64,000 nt of DNA from Pyricularia pennisetigena (Eukaryota > Ascomycota > Sordariomycetes > Magnaporthales > Pyriculariaceae), in assembly GCF_004337985.1 (NCBI RefSeq), contig NC_043743.1, positions 831,366 to 895,365 on the forward strand, given 5' to 3'. The notes under the pieces are model-generated. The model had not been told where the DNA came from, made no database searches, and worked only from the letters and a program-made list of their open reading frames with translations. Positions 41,554-52,141 of this stretch are shown here, in pieces (positions within the stretch are counted from its first letter, which is position 1; every line of letters begins with the position of its first letter). The position numbers and the translations under genes were made by a program.

Positions 41554-42923
41554 TCATCCCCGGCTTCCAATGCCGGTCCAGAGGCCCTTGGACGTTTCCA
41601 CAACCTTGTTCGCATCTACCCCCGGCCTGAGTGAAGCCGGGTGAGATACCGGTGGTGCCTCATCCATGGCAACGTCCCCGCTGCCGTCCCCGTCTGGCCT
41701 GGTGCTCCCGTATCCGGAGTCTTTGTGCGTCACAGCACCTACGGCACCCGCCTCACCCGCTGACGTCGGGATATCAGTAGCGGCAGTAACAGCAGCCCCC
41801 GCCTTGTTGGGCTCGCGCGACTTAACCCCGGCCATTAACCGCTGTCCATTGAGACCCTGGCCTTCGCGGAGTTTGTTGATGGCCCGCACCGTATCGATAG
41901 CGGCGTGCAGCGTTCTGCGCGCGTTGAAATTCTTCTTGACAGTCGGTAGTAGGTTGGCGCCCTTATCTGCCAGATATCCGGCCACGAACGGGTGTTGGAG
42001 CGCCTCATGCGCCGACATGCGTTTGGTGGGATCAATGGTCAGGCAGCGCCTAATGAAGTCCTTGGCCGAGTCAGAGACGCCGCGCCAGAACTCGATCGGA
42101 GTGAAGCTGTAGTCGGCGTTGAGGATTGCCTGCATCTCCTCCAAATCGCTGTCGCGATCGAATGGGGTATAGCCGCAGAGGAGGAAGTATGTAATGACGC
42201 CGAGGGCCCAGATGTCTACGGGTTTACCGTGTCCTGTCTTTTTAAAGATCTCAGGTGCCATGTAGCCGGGAGTGCCGCACGTTGTCGTCAGCACGTGGAA
42301 CTGCTCCTCGTCCATGATACGCGAGAGACCAAAATCGGCGATTAGAAGGTCTGCGTTGTCCTCGGGCGTCCGGAACAGCAGGTTTTCCGGCTTGAGATCG
42401 CGGTGGACGATGCCGTGGTCATGCAGATATGCGACGGCAGAAAGTGTCGCGCGTATCAGGTCCACCGCGTCTGATTCATAATAGGAACCTTTTCGGCAGA
42501 TCCTGTCGAAAAGCTCGCCGCCGAGAGCAAGGTCCGTCACGAGGTAGAGATTGTTCATGGTCTCGAAATAATCCACTAGCGTGAGGATGTTTTGGTGGCC
42601 CATGGACACCTTCTTGAGAACAGCGATTTCATTGCGAACCTGGGGGGCGTAGTAGAGAGTCAGATCAAGCGGGTGAAGCATTGCGCACCAGTTGGAACAT
42701 AATTGATGACCAGAGCAAGCAGGACAATAGGTGCACGGATTCAACATACCATGTGCTCACGTCCTGCCATCAATCGTTTGTTAATGACTTTGGCTGCATA
42801 GTATCGCCCCGTGTCTATATGCACACACTCTTTCACAACTGAGTATGAACCTGCGCCCAGCGTTTTTCCAACTTTGTATCTACAAGGTTGTATTTGACCT
42901 TGGGTCGTCTGAGGGGTGGCCAT
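41554..42923 (-). CDS. CMK1: calcium/calmodulin-dependent protein kinase type I (419 aa)
   Basis: Exons 42923-42750 and 42639-41554; the 110-bp intron (GTATGT...CCCAG) joins GREHM to VRNEIAVLKK. A full Ser/Thr kinase domain is present: Gly loop GAGSYSVVKE (23-32), catalytic Lys45 in YAAKVI, alpha-C Glu62, HRDLKPEN (Asp139), DFG (Asp160), activation loop LTTTCGTPGYMAPE with the CaMKK-target Thr near 177, and HPF at the end of the large lobe. The following segment (NFNARRTLHAAIDTVRAIN) is a basic amphipathic helix fitting the autoinhibitory and calmodulin-binding region. The last 90 residues are Ala/Gly/Ser-rich and disordered. Fungal CMK1 kinases transmit Ca2+ signals in growth and development. 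It is likely activated by Ca2+/calmodulin and an upstream kinase. Confidence 0.93.
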
Positions 42924-44119
42924 GGCTCTTGAAATGTCGGTATATAGAGATAGGTACTGGCGTGGAGCCGCGGGAGAGGTAGTGATGTGATTGAAAAGTC
43001 GCGTGCGGTGGTAAACAATATATACTATATCAACACAGGCAGCGTGCAGCGATGGAGCAACTACAGTGCAGAACTTGTTTTCTTCGCAGAGTCCAAAAGT
43101 TCTAAAGATGGCGCCGTAAGCAGAGTGAACTCGAATGGCAGCTTTGCTGCTCGGAACGTCGTCTTTCGGATTTGTGAAGAGGGGTCGGTTTGTCTGCCCG
43201 AGTTAGCGGCAATTGTAAGACTGAGCTACCCAGTTCTTTGGGCGAGGTAGCACCAATGCAGACGGGTGCGGTGTGTTGAGCAGCAGCTAAAGATCGCGAG
43301 TCTCGATTTCGGCCTCGAATGGCTGGAAAGTGCCGGTGGCTTGTTCAAGTATAACCGACGTGCTTATCTGGAGGTGGTCTAGAAGCAGACTCTGTCTAGA
43401 TTCGTAGGCCAAGAGTGTGCTTTTGTAAGGCAAGGCAAGGTAGATTGTATTTCTATTCCTGCAGCAGCGGAAGCCAATTTGCCTTACTCCCCTCCAAGGG
43501 GAAGAAGGGATGGAGAGGGGCAGATCAGCCCAAGCGGTAGCGCCCAAGCCCAGAGTCTGGGGTGGACCATGTCTCAGCTTACGGTGTGGAGCAAGAGGAT
43601 GAATTGGCACCAATCAAGACCCCCGAAGATGGTGATCTAATTCCTGATACCTTACCCCAGCCGTTTATTAATCAGGGTTGACGTTAAATTCTCGCACGCT
43701 CGTGGCCCCCAAATCGCCAAAGGTTTACTTAGTGCTACTTTTGTAGAAGTAGAGTTTGAGGAAGCGCCCAGGGCTGAGCCGCTTTGCAAGATTCAAGAAG
43801 AATTGGCGCGTCTGTATATCGATGTCTATTCTAAGCGCGTGTATCTTTGGCACTTGACTGTTCTCCAGATGAGCCAGGCAAGCCAGGGTATTATTATCCA
43901 TTATTGGTACCTAAGCCCTGAGGCCGGCGGATTGATTAATTGTGGGAGCATTGACGTAGGTTGATTTTCAACGGTCCACCAACTCTGTCGTAGCTGGCTG
44001 GTAAGGCATCTTTTTTTTTCTTCTTCTTTTTTTGTGTTTTGTCGCGAGATTCAAATCAGCAGCAAAGGTAAAGCTGCTTTTAATTAAGTGTAGGAGAAAA
44101 CAGGAAGTGGAGTGGCCTG
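42924..44119. other. intergenic region, no gene seen
   Basis: Promoter of CMK1 and the 3' side of the GGQ-protein gene. It has T/C tracts near 44011-44032. The frames on both strands are short and unlike protein. Confidence 0.6.
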
Positions 44120-44957
44120 TCAATCTGCAGGTCCACCACGTCTGAGATTCTTTTTGGCAGAGTGGTGCTTTTTGGACGCAAGTCTGGCTTTGTTGTAAGA
44201 TTTTTCCCTGCATTCAGATGACGCAGTCAGCATTGTCATACTTGAAGTTGCTGAGTTTCAACTGGAGCAACACTATGCCCAATCTGGCTTTCGATACCGA
44301 TCTCATGAATGATAGAATTAAATCGCAGTCGGCCCTGTAAACAAATTGAAAACATGCTTGCTTATATTTATATGTAAGGATTACTCACAGTGCTTTATAT
44401 TTGTCAGTGGTTGCTTGCGTGGTTTCGCCCGGAACCGTGGCTGTATATATGTTCTGGATCTCTTCAAAAAGCTTGTTGCGGTTTTCTTGAGTATTCACAT
44501 CGCGACTGCGTGACGTTTGAGCTTGCATTGATATTGAGTTCGTCCCCTTCACATAGTACTTTGACTGTTTAAGTCTGCTGTGTAAAACTTTAGGTAAACA
44601 CGGAAGGAGCACGTCGAGTGACCATGTGGTTGTAGCTTTACTCTCAGTTCTTACGCGATTTTTGTTTCTCGTCAGTACCTGGAGTTGCGAGGCGGGAGAT
44701 GAAATGCAGCTCGGGTCTCGCTAAACGCACTTATTCACATGTTGACCTCCAGGTCCACTAGACCTAGAATAGGATGTTTGTCCGGGTGGCAGAATATTAA
44801 CAGTTGCTGACTTTTTCCAATCTCGAGCTTCATTTAAAGCGATGGGATCCAGTTCAACGCTATCAGCTCCTCGTCTAAATGGTCTTTTTAAAACCAATGG
44901 GCGTGTCGGGCGTGTCAGTTTGAGAACTGTACGTGTCAAAGCTTGTGGTCTGAACAT
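44120..44957 (-). CDS. mitochondrial class I release-factor-like peptidyl-tRNA hydrolase, ICT1/Pth4-like (191 aa)
   Basis: Built here from three exons: 44957-44731, 44649-44389 and 44207-44120, totalling exactly 192 codons. Introns are 81 and 181 bp, with donors GTGCGT and GTGAGT and acceptors TAAG and GCAG. Residues 1-30 (MFRPQALTRTVLKLTRPTRP, then LVLKRPFRRG) are a basic mitochondrial targeting sequence. The catalytic GGQ loop SRSSGPGGQHVNK (GGQ at 70-72) is cut by intron 1 right after the Asn. Exon 2 gives TESKATTTWSLD and a helical stretch; exon 3 gives the basic tail KARLASKKHHSAKKNLRRGG that binds the ribosome in this family. Such proteins hydrolyse peptidyl-tRNA on stalled mitochondrial ribosomes. 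The tail and GGQ fit ICT1/Pth4 or the Rso55/mtRF-R branch; I cannot separate them. Confidence 0.88.
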
Positions 44958-46174
44958 GATGGTAATGACAAAAATTGACAGAAAATTGTGACAGTTATGA
45001 CACAGCAACAGATTTAAAAGTCGCAGCTAGAGCAACGGAATGTTATGAGTTTGAATTGGACGGCAGCAGAGTAAGTTCATTTGTTCTCTTGATACTTTGA
45101 CTGTCCTGTCCCTAGCATGGTTAGCCATAAAACCCCGAGACCTTCTGCCAGCTAAGACCAGGTTGCTGCGATGATTCACGTGACTTAAAATTCTTTCGAG
45201 ATGACATAAGCCAGATTCTGCCGATCGAGCGAATCGAGTGGCTGGGTGGGTCCGCGGTAGTGACAGGCGGATCAGCTTTTTCTTTTTCTTGTCAAAATCC
45301 CCAATCGGTCGTTGCACATCTGGCTCGTAGATCCCACCATCAACTCTCCCCCCCAACCGCATACTGAACGACCAGAAACAACCCTGCTTGGATCGCAATT
45401 CGAACTGGGGGTATTTTTTTTTCATTTGCGGGACGATTCAACCTCCTCCTCCTTCTTGTATTTTTGATCTTGCATCCTTCAGTGCGCCAGCCCGATCAGA
45501 GGTTACTGCATGCCCTGGTCACATTGAACCAACGATAAATCGTTCCAGTTACGGCGATCATCACTTATCCATCTATCATCAGCTGTGGCGGACAACCTTT
45601 GCCAACATAGACATACGACCAGTCTTTAGAGAGCCTCATCTCTTCAGAAGTCCTTGCCGTATTCCGCAGCACTAGATTTGATCCTCCATCTGACGGCTTT
45701 TGTCCTGTCGCATGCATCCATCCATCTCTCACTTGGCAGTCAAGCCCCTCATCTGACCTGTCATCCTCACTTCCCTTACAATCGACTTTAGGCCACACTC
45801 GGCCAACCCACACATCTTCCAAACTTAATCCTTTGGTACAGATACTGGGGTTGGCTTTTGGTGCTTCCGTATCTCGGTAGTCGCACTTTGGCGTCTTTCC
45901 CTTAACCGAGGGTCCTTTGTTACGCTGCATTCTAGGGCAGCAATAAGCCAGGTCCACTCCCACGGCTCTTGCCATTTTAGTGATTATTGCTCGCCTGCCG
46001 CTCAGTTGTTTCTGCGAGCAAGCACTGCCCGGGCAACAATCGATCATCCTCTCTGCCTTGCGGCTGACTGAGACAAGACCCCCTCAAGTCTTCCGCTCCT
46101 CTTTGCCACCACTACAGCCGGCCACCTTCTATTGTTGAGTGAATCTCTGACCCAGTATCCAAGCTGGATCCGCG
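44958..46174. other. divergent promoter region and NAB3 5' leader
   Basis: Spacer between the GGQ-protein gene (-) and NAB3 (+). The part from about 45420 onward is CT-rich and probably a long NAB3 5'UTR. A 160-codon antisense frame at 45565-46047 lacks protein features. Confidence 0.6.
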
Positions 46175-48956
46175 ATGAGTGCACCTGATCCTGATCCCTC
46201 AATCGATACTATTGTCGTCGGTGGCGATTCGTATACACATTCGGAGGATGAGAGCATGGTTGAGGACGACGGCCTCAACGACATCTACGGCGACGATGGA
46301 GATCATCAGGCTCAACATGGTGAGCAAGCTGCCGTCGATACTGTCTCTGGAGACAAGCTGAATCAAGATCCTTTTGACGGCGACGATGACTACGCCAAAT
46401 CTTTCGACTCACCCAATGCAGACCCTGATGCAAACTCGGAGGACCAAGACGAGGCCGTTGTATCAGAGCACCAGGAATCGAATAACGATACTTCAACAGA
46501 CGCGTCAGCGTCAAATCCTGCCCCAGCAGAGTCCACTGCCGTTAATCATGTTGATGAGCTCGAGAAAAAGACCGCTTCCGCAAATTCTGATGAATACGGA
46601 AATCTGACAGCGCCAAGCACAGCAGCTACGGCATCTGTTGAGTCGTTTGCAGCACCACCAGTCCAGACTGCGCCGGAATCTGTAGCGGAATCGGACGCCA
46701 CAGCCAAGCCGGTAGTATCAACCTCCGAGCAGCTGCAAGGACCGCAGCAGGAGGATCAGGGAGAGCAACCACGACCAGATTTGACCCAAGTCGTTGCAAC
46801 ACAATCGGATACTGACGTATCTGGCGGTGAAACTTTGTCCGCGACGGTTCCCAAGAATGCTCACTATAGCCATGATGACGCCTCAAATGATGCCAATCTT
46901 GCTTTTGATATCCAAGAGCTGGTAAAAGATATCAAGGCTGCTTCCTCGCCATCGCCTTTAGCCTCCTCCGGCTCGTCTTCCGAATCTGATTCATCTGGAG
47001 AGATGCAGATTGATGCGGAATCCCCTCCACCGCCAGAATTTAGTACTTCATTGGAGACATCCGTTCCTGTATCGCACGCCAATGTCCCGGTAGAAACCGC
47101 ATCGGTGACCGGCCCAGAGTCGGCAACGCTGACGGAACTTGCTTCCATCCCACTTATGCCAAATGCCTCCCTTACTGCTCCTGTACAGGCTCGCGCCCAA
47201 TCCACAAAAAAGGCAAACGGCGGCAAAAAGGGGAAAAAGGAATCCCAAGTGCCGTCGAATGCACCCTCCGCTCCTGCCAACGCACGCGCTCCCCCGTCCG
47301 GTCCCAAAGGCCAAGGCCAAAACAATAACCGCCAGGGCAGCAACCAACGCCCAGTGACACAGACGTATGAAGGCTTTGTGAATGATGAACGTCGATATAC
47401 TGCGGAAGCTAAATGGGAAAAGTTTCCAGAGGGGTCCCGCATATTCGTCGGTAAGATAATCAATGTGCGGCTTAAAGATGAGTTACTGTGAGGTAAACTA
47501 ACAAACATCGGCATACAGGTAATTTGTCACAAGACAGGGCCACCAAAAAAGAGGTTTTTAATATATTCCATCCATATGGCCGCCTGGCACAAATATCACT
47601 CAAGTCCGCATATGGATTTGTACAATACCACGCAGCTTCCGAGGCTGCCGAGGCCATTAAACATCTCCAAGGAGTTGATGTTCGCGGCCGTAAACTAAGT
47701 GAGCAGATATGCCTCAAGCATGAAGTCATATGCTTTGCCCGACCAAGCTAACTTACCGCCTCTCAGACCTCGAAGTTTCAAAAACACAAAAAAGAAACGG
47801 CAAGGAACGCGAGCGTTCTCCGGACCGCACAGACAGAAACAAGAAGCGCAAGAGTGATTCATTTGACGGAGGCCGCGAAATGGGGCGCAATACGGATGGC
47901 TACCGGCCTAGTTACGATCAGCCTCGCAGAGGTGACAGACACGGTGAAGACTTGCGTGGTCGATATGGGGACCGAGGCAGGTCAAGATCGCGATCTCCCA
48001 GACCGTACTCTAGGAACGGAGACCATCGTCAACGCAGCCCGCTGCGAGGATCCTATAGTAGTCAACGCGGGCATGGTTCCGATTCGAGCCGCGACCCGCA
48101 TCCTCACGCCATCGCTCCCGATTCACAGATCTTACTACTCGAAGACGTCAACCGAGACTTTGTGCAATATGTTGAGAAGGCATTCACAGGCGTGGGTCTC
48201 ACGACCGATGTCATGTTTGTCGACGTAAGGGCAATGGATAGTGTTCAACAGCGTTTGATCATGCAAGGTGCTCACGCATCTGTCCAACTCGACATGCGAG
48301 CCCAAAATATCGGAAAGGTGACAATGCGGGTCTTCAAGCGCACTCCAGGCGTTTCCCACGTCAGCTACGACGAGTATCGCGATCTCGACGTCAACATCGC
48401 TGCTAGCCTGGTCTTGCAGACCAAAAATATGAGCCGTCCGCAGCAGCAAGCTCCTCCTCCTGCCTATCCACCCCACGCCGCATCGGGATATCCGCATGCG
48501 TACCCGGCGCCGGCGTATGGCGCGCCTGCACATACTATGCCTGCGCAGCAGCCTTTGATGCCAGGAGCTTTGGGGCAAGTGGACCCTGCAGTTTTGCAAC
48601 GGGTCCTCATGCAACTCAATGGAAGCCAGCCTCAAGCCCATGGTTCCCCGACGGCTTATGGGGCGTTGCCGCATGTATCGGTCATGGCGCCTGCCCCAGC
48701 CGCACCTGCCCCTGGTCCTGCATCGCAAATCGATATCAACGCCATCTTGAACAACTTGAGGAGTGCAAGCGCAAATGGCGTTCCTGCTCCAGGGCCTGGG
48801 CTTGCAGCCTACGGGACTGCTGCGCCCTATCCTGGTGGCCCCAATCCCATGTCTCCCGTCAACGGTGGTCCTGGAACGGCACCCCATGCCGGAGCCACGA
48901 ATGCGAATCAGCATGTCCAAAACATTATGGCCCAGCTCTCTCGTTTCAGACAATGA
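46175..48956 (+). CDS. NAB3: Nab3-like nuclear RNA-binding protein (881 aa)
   Basis: Three exons: 46175-47450, 47519-47698 and 47767-48956, exactly 882 codons. Splicing rebuilds one RRM: RNP2 RIFVG-NLSQ, then EVFNIFHPYGRLAQISL, RNP1-like SAYGFVQY, ending RGRKL-NLEVSKTQK. The FHPYGRLAQISLKSAYGFVQ signature is that of yeast Nab3. The N-terminus (residues 1-400) is acidic and Ser/Glu-rich. After the RRM come an Arg/Ser/Asp-rich segment and a conserved folded region (ILLLEDVNRDFVQYVEKAF to MRVFKRTPG). The Pro/Ala/Gln/Tyr-rich low-complexity tail resembles the Nab3 C-terminus. Nab3 with Nrd1 and Sen1 binds UCUU-type sites in nascent RNA, ending transcription of non-coding RNAs and feeding the exosome. 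Whether filamentous fungi keep the full complex is not shown here. Confidence 0.9.
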
Positions 48957-49387
48957 ATAGCTCAGCGCCTCTAATACAGTCCAAAGTGATGATGCACCTC
49001 GACTTTGCCCTGCCTGGGTTGCGCGACTGTAGTAGCGTAGTTTTGATAATGAGTTGCCGTCACGTGGATACGAAAATCTTGTCTATTCGATGTACATAAC
49101 TTATGATTTCCCTGCGGGGATGGCTTATCTGACCATCTCAGCGAAGGTTCAAGTAGTAGTTAATAAACACTCGAGCTGCTTACATGTGCTAGAAACGGCA
49201 GTTTGTATGGGACTCAATGTGCCTGAGAAAAGTGACGTGCTAGGCTAAGACGATTTCTTCTGTCGCTATCAGCTCTGGAAGGAGAGAAAGGAAACAGAGC
49301 TTGAGATGAAATCTACAGAATTCTATGCATTTTATAGATCTATATGGTATACATTTACTAGTACATATCACTAGCAGCCAGCGTCTT
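48957..49387. other. convergent spacer, no gene seen
   Basis: 3' ends of NAB3 (+) and the LETM1-like gene (-) meet here; no extra feature is seen. Confidence 0.6.
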
Positions 49388-50479
49388 TTAAAACGACCGT
49401 GGCCAGTCCTGAGGCCTCGTCACCAGCAAATGCCGCATTCTGCTGAAGGTAGTCTCCCTATCGCAGCCGGCAAGCAGGTCCAGCCACCTCGTCAGCAGTC
49501 GTTCAAGCTCGCCGTCATCGACGCCAAGCACGTCCATGCCCCGGTCCTTGCAGGCCAGGCGCACCTCGTCAGGCACCAGGGCGGCCGTGGCGCCATTGGC
49601 GCGCAGGACGGCGTCGTCGTCGGCCAGGAAGGCGAGGCGCATATTGACGCGGCGCTGTAGGATGGGCGACGGCAGCATCGCCGTGGAGACGGGCCCGCCC
49701 AGCAGGCTCAGGCTGCGGCCTATGTGGCGGTACACGACTGCCGTGTCCAGCGGGCTCTTCTCGTTACCGTCCTGCTGCTGCTTCAGCTCGGCAAAGCTGG
49801 CGGAGCGACCCGCCTCGGCTAGCCGGTCCAGCTTGTCGACCTGGCGCGGGATGCGGCAGGGCAGCGGCACGACGCGCGGAAGCAGCATGACGACCAGCGG
49901 GGTGAACTCGCCGCAGACCAGGAGGATGAGGGCGAACACGGGCAGGCGGGACAGGTCGTGGCGCAGGCGCTCGCGGAGGATGACGGCGGCGCGGGACCCG
50001 GGCGGGGGTGGGATCGGGTCGGAAGAGGAGGGATCGCTGGCGGCGAACTCGGTGGCGGCCGGGCCAACCTCGCGGACCTGCTGGGCATGTTTCTCGACGG
50101 CCGAGGAGAGCTTGTAGTTCTTGCCAATGTGTGACATGCCCGTCTTGTAAAAGGTGAAATAGGCCTTGCCGGTGGCGATGAGGTGGCCGATCTTGGAGGT
50201 GTCGGCGCCGCGGGTGGGGAGGTTCAGAGGTGGTGGACGGGTCGTGGCGGGAGGGTTGACAATCAGGCTCCTTCTTGCTTGGATGGGATCCATCGAGTGG
50301 TCCGCGCTGGTGGTGACGGCCGAGGCGGCGGGGGCCGTGGAAGAGGCATTGCGGCGAGAGTTGAAGAGTGTAAGACTTGCCGTCGGCCTGCTGCTGTTGA
50401 TGCACGACGACCAAGCATTCCCGATTGTGAGGCCTGCCAGAGGTGTGCGCGCGATGCGCAAGTTCGTTGGGCGCGTCAT
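49388..50479 (-). CDS. LETM1-like mitochondrial inner-membrane protein (363 aa)
   Basis: Single exon from ATG 50479. The N-terminus is Arg/Ser/Thr-rich with few acids (MTRPTNLRIARTPLAG) and fits a mitochondrial presequence. One membrane segment lies near residues 180-205 (LPVFALILLVCGEFTPLVVMLLPRVVPL), with the Glu-Phe-Pro pattern of the LETM1 transmembrane domain. The C-terminal half matches the LETM1 ribosome-binding domain, ending with RLACKDRGMDVLGVDDGELE and LLTRWLDLL, the last conserved helices. LETM1-family proteins affect K+/H+ exchange and mitochondrial ribosome contact. At 363 aa it is shorter than Mdm38/LETM1 and lacks the C-terminal coiled coils, so it is a LETM1-domain paralog, not the main Mdm38. 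Confidence 0.85.
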   Translation of the reverse strand: MTRPTNLRIARTPLAGLTIGNAWSSCINSSRPTASLTLFNSRRNASSTAPAASAVTTSADHSMDPIQARRSLIVNPPATTRPPPLNLPTRGADTSKIGHLIATGKAYFTFYKTGMSHIGKNYKLSSAVEKHAQQVREVGPAATEFAASDPSSSDPIPPPPGSRAAVILRERLRHDLSRLPVFALILLVCGEFTPLVVMLLPRVVPLPCRIPRQVDKLDRLAEAGRSASFAELKQQQDGNEKSPLDTAVVYRHIGRSLSLLGGPVSTAMLPSPILQRRVNMRLAFLADDDAVLRANGATAALVPDEVRLACKDRGMDVLGVDDGELERLLTRWLDLLAGCDRETTFSRMRHLLVTRPQDWPRSF

Positions 50480-50803
50480 TGCATAGTACGGGTGGTGTCG
50501 CTTTTGGAGATTGTGAAGAAAAAAAAAATAAAAAAAAATAAAGGAGAAAGGAGAGGAGAAAGTTGGTTATTTGTTGACGAAAAGTGTTTGGCTTGCAGGT
50601 TGACAGCAAAGGGCTTTTGGTGGAGGCGATTTTTTTATTGAATGATGACACTATGATCTGTAGTTTTGGGCGCCCACTCAGGGACCGGACACGCTATACC
50701 CAAGGCGGCCAAGTTTGGGCTTGTAGGGCTAGGAACAGGGTTAGGTTACATTGCAGATTTCGTTCAACCAATATTGTCCCCCAATTCCCCGACACAAACA
50801 CCG
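50480..50803. other. intergenic spacer, no gene seen
   Basis: Short spacer between two minus-strand genes with A-rich tracts (50519-50540), probably the LETM1-like promoter. Confidence 0.6.
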
Positions 50804-51769
50804 TCATTGCTTGCTTCTCCGCAGCCAACCCTCGATCGTCTCCATCTCCAACCCCCGGGAATCATTCCACGTCCCCTCTTTAGGCCAACTCACCCCAGAG
50901 CCTCCACCGAATACAACACGGTATTTGTAGAGCTTGTTGTCAGGGTCCTGCTTGAGCGTTTTCCTCAGATCGTCCCGGCCCACACACTCCCTCACCACCT
51001 CCTTCCCCGTCACCCTCCCCACCAAGTCGGCTAGGTCTGCATACGTCAGTGTATCACCCGCGATGTAGACTGGTGGCCCGGCGCCCTCACGACCACCACC
51101 ACTCCACGCACCATCCTCCTCGGGATCAAGCACCAGTCTGGCTGTGACGCGCGCAATATCCTCCGCCGTCGTGGCCGTGATGCCGTCCTCCCAGCTCCCC
51201 AGCGCCGTGACCTTGACGCCCTCCCCTTGAGGCACGACAACCCCCCAGCTCTCCTCGAACAGGAAGCTGGTAAAGATGCCGCAACTGACAACGGTCCATC
51301 GCACAGCGTCCTGCGCCCTGAGCACGCTCCTCACTTCGCACGCCTCGGCGAACAGGCCGCCGCCCGCCAGGGGTCCCAGAACGTCGTAGTCGACACCAAA
51401 CTGCCAGGGCACGAAGCGGGCCGCCCGTGCCGCCAGGGCCGCCCTACAGATCTTGAGCTGCGTGCCCGGCGGCGCCGTCATGCCGCTCGCGAGGATGACG
51501 GTCGTGTAGGGCGCCAGGATGCTGACCAGGTCCGCCTCTGCGGCGCCGACCAAGTCGCCCCCCACCAGGCTAATGTCTTTTGCCTTGTACGCCCGGACGC
51601 GCGCTTGCTTGGCTGCGTCGGTGCTGGTAATGGTTTCGGGGCGGATGAGGACAGAGATGCGGTGCAGCGACGGCGAGTAGAGCGGGGAGCTGGTGAGCGC
51701 GTCCAGCATGGCGTCGCCCAGCTCACCGGCGCCCAAGACGAGGATTTGGTCTTGGGTGGTTTGTGACAT
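50804..51769 (-). CDS. NmrA-like / isoflavone-reductase-like Rossmann protein (321 aa)
   Basis: Single exon from ATG 51769. The N-terminal Rossmann motif reads ILVLGAGELGDAMLDAL (G-x-G-x-x-G-x-x-x-A). It is followed by a second strand ending in VLIRPET, where Arg commonly selects NADP(H). The motifs TTVILASGM and ARFVPWQFGVDYD, with the family FGVD, place it in the NmrA/atypical SDR group. No Tyr-x-x-x-Lys catalytic pair is seen, which is normal for this group. Members either reduce small aromatic compounds or sense NAD(P)H balance as regulators; which one applies here is not clear. It lies next to a ferric-reductase-like gene on the same strand, but separate promoters are likely (372-bp spacer). 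Confidence 0.87.
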   Translation of the reverse strand: MSQTTQDQILVLGAGELGDAMLDALTSSPLYSPSLHRISVLIRPETITSTDAAKQARVRAYKAKDISLVGGDLVGAAEADLVSILAPYTTVILASGMTAPPGTQLKICRAALAARAARFVPWQFGVDYDVLGPLAGGGLFAEACEVRSVLRAQDAVRWTVVSCGIFTSFLFEESWGVVVPQGEGVKVTALGSWEDGITATTAEDIARVTARLVLDPEEDGAWSGGGREGAGPPVYIAGDTLTYADLADLVGRVTGKEVVRECVGRDDLRKTLKQDPDNKLYKYRVVFGGGSGVSWPKEGTWNDSRGLEMETIEGWLRRSKQ

Positions 51770-52141
51770 GCTGTTTATTTTGCACTGTGGGGCAATGTCT
51801 TGATGGTAGCAAGCCCCTAGGTAGGTATGCAGCTATGCTATGGTCTATTCGATAAAACAGGCTGGAGCTAAGGATGCAATGCTTGACACAAATAATAAAC
51901 GCTCCCAAGGGCCTTGGTCCATATAGTCTGACAAACCAGCAAGACCCGGCTGACAAATCAGTAAACCAGCAAGATCGCCTCTCGCAACAATGCCTATCTT
52001 GTGCATATGCTATCCTGCTCTTTTCCATAGCAACCACATATCCATTGTTTGTTTTTTCTTTTTCTTTTTCTTTTTTTGTCTCTATAAGTTTCATGTCCAA
52101 AGAGAAACCATGAACGTTGTTGTTGCACGACTGACGTCATC
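51770..52141. other. intergenic spacer with TTTTTC repeat
   Basis: Contains a short CTTTTT microsatellite (about 52050-52078) upstream of the NmrA-like gene; no gene seen. Confidence 0.6.

Noticed and set aside
44208..44388. Alternative acceptor (TTTACAG near 44326) for intron 2 of the GGQ gene
   Set aside because: It gives a tail without the basic ribosome-binding residues; the acceptor at 44208 gives the family-typical KARLASKKHHSAKK tail.
45565..46047. 160-codon minus-strand frame with many Cys upstream of NAB3
   Set aside because: Lies in the CT-rich NAB3 leader; the Cys content is scattered and the frame begins without a signal peptide or family motif.
47451..47518. NAB3 read-through of intron 1 (ending RLKDELL)
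   Set aside because: Clear donor, CTAAC branch and CAG acceptor; splicing restores the RRM, and the read-through stops at once.
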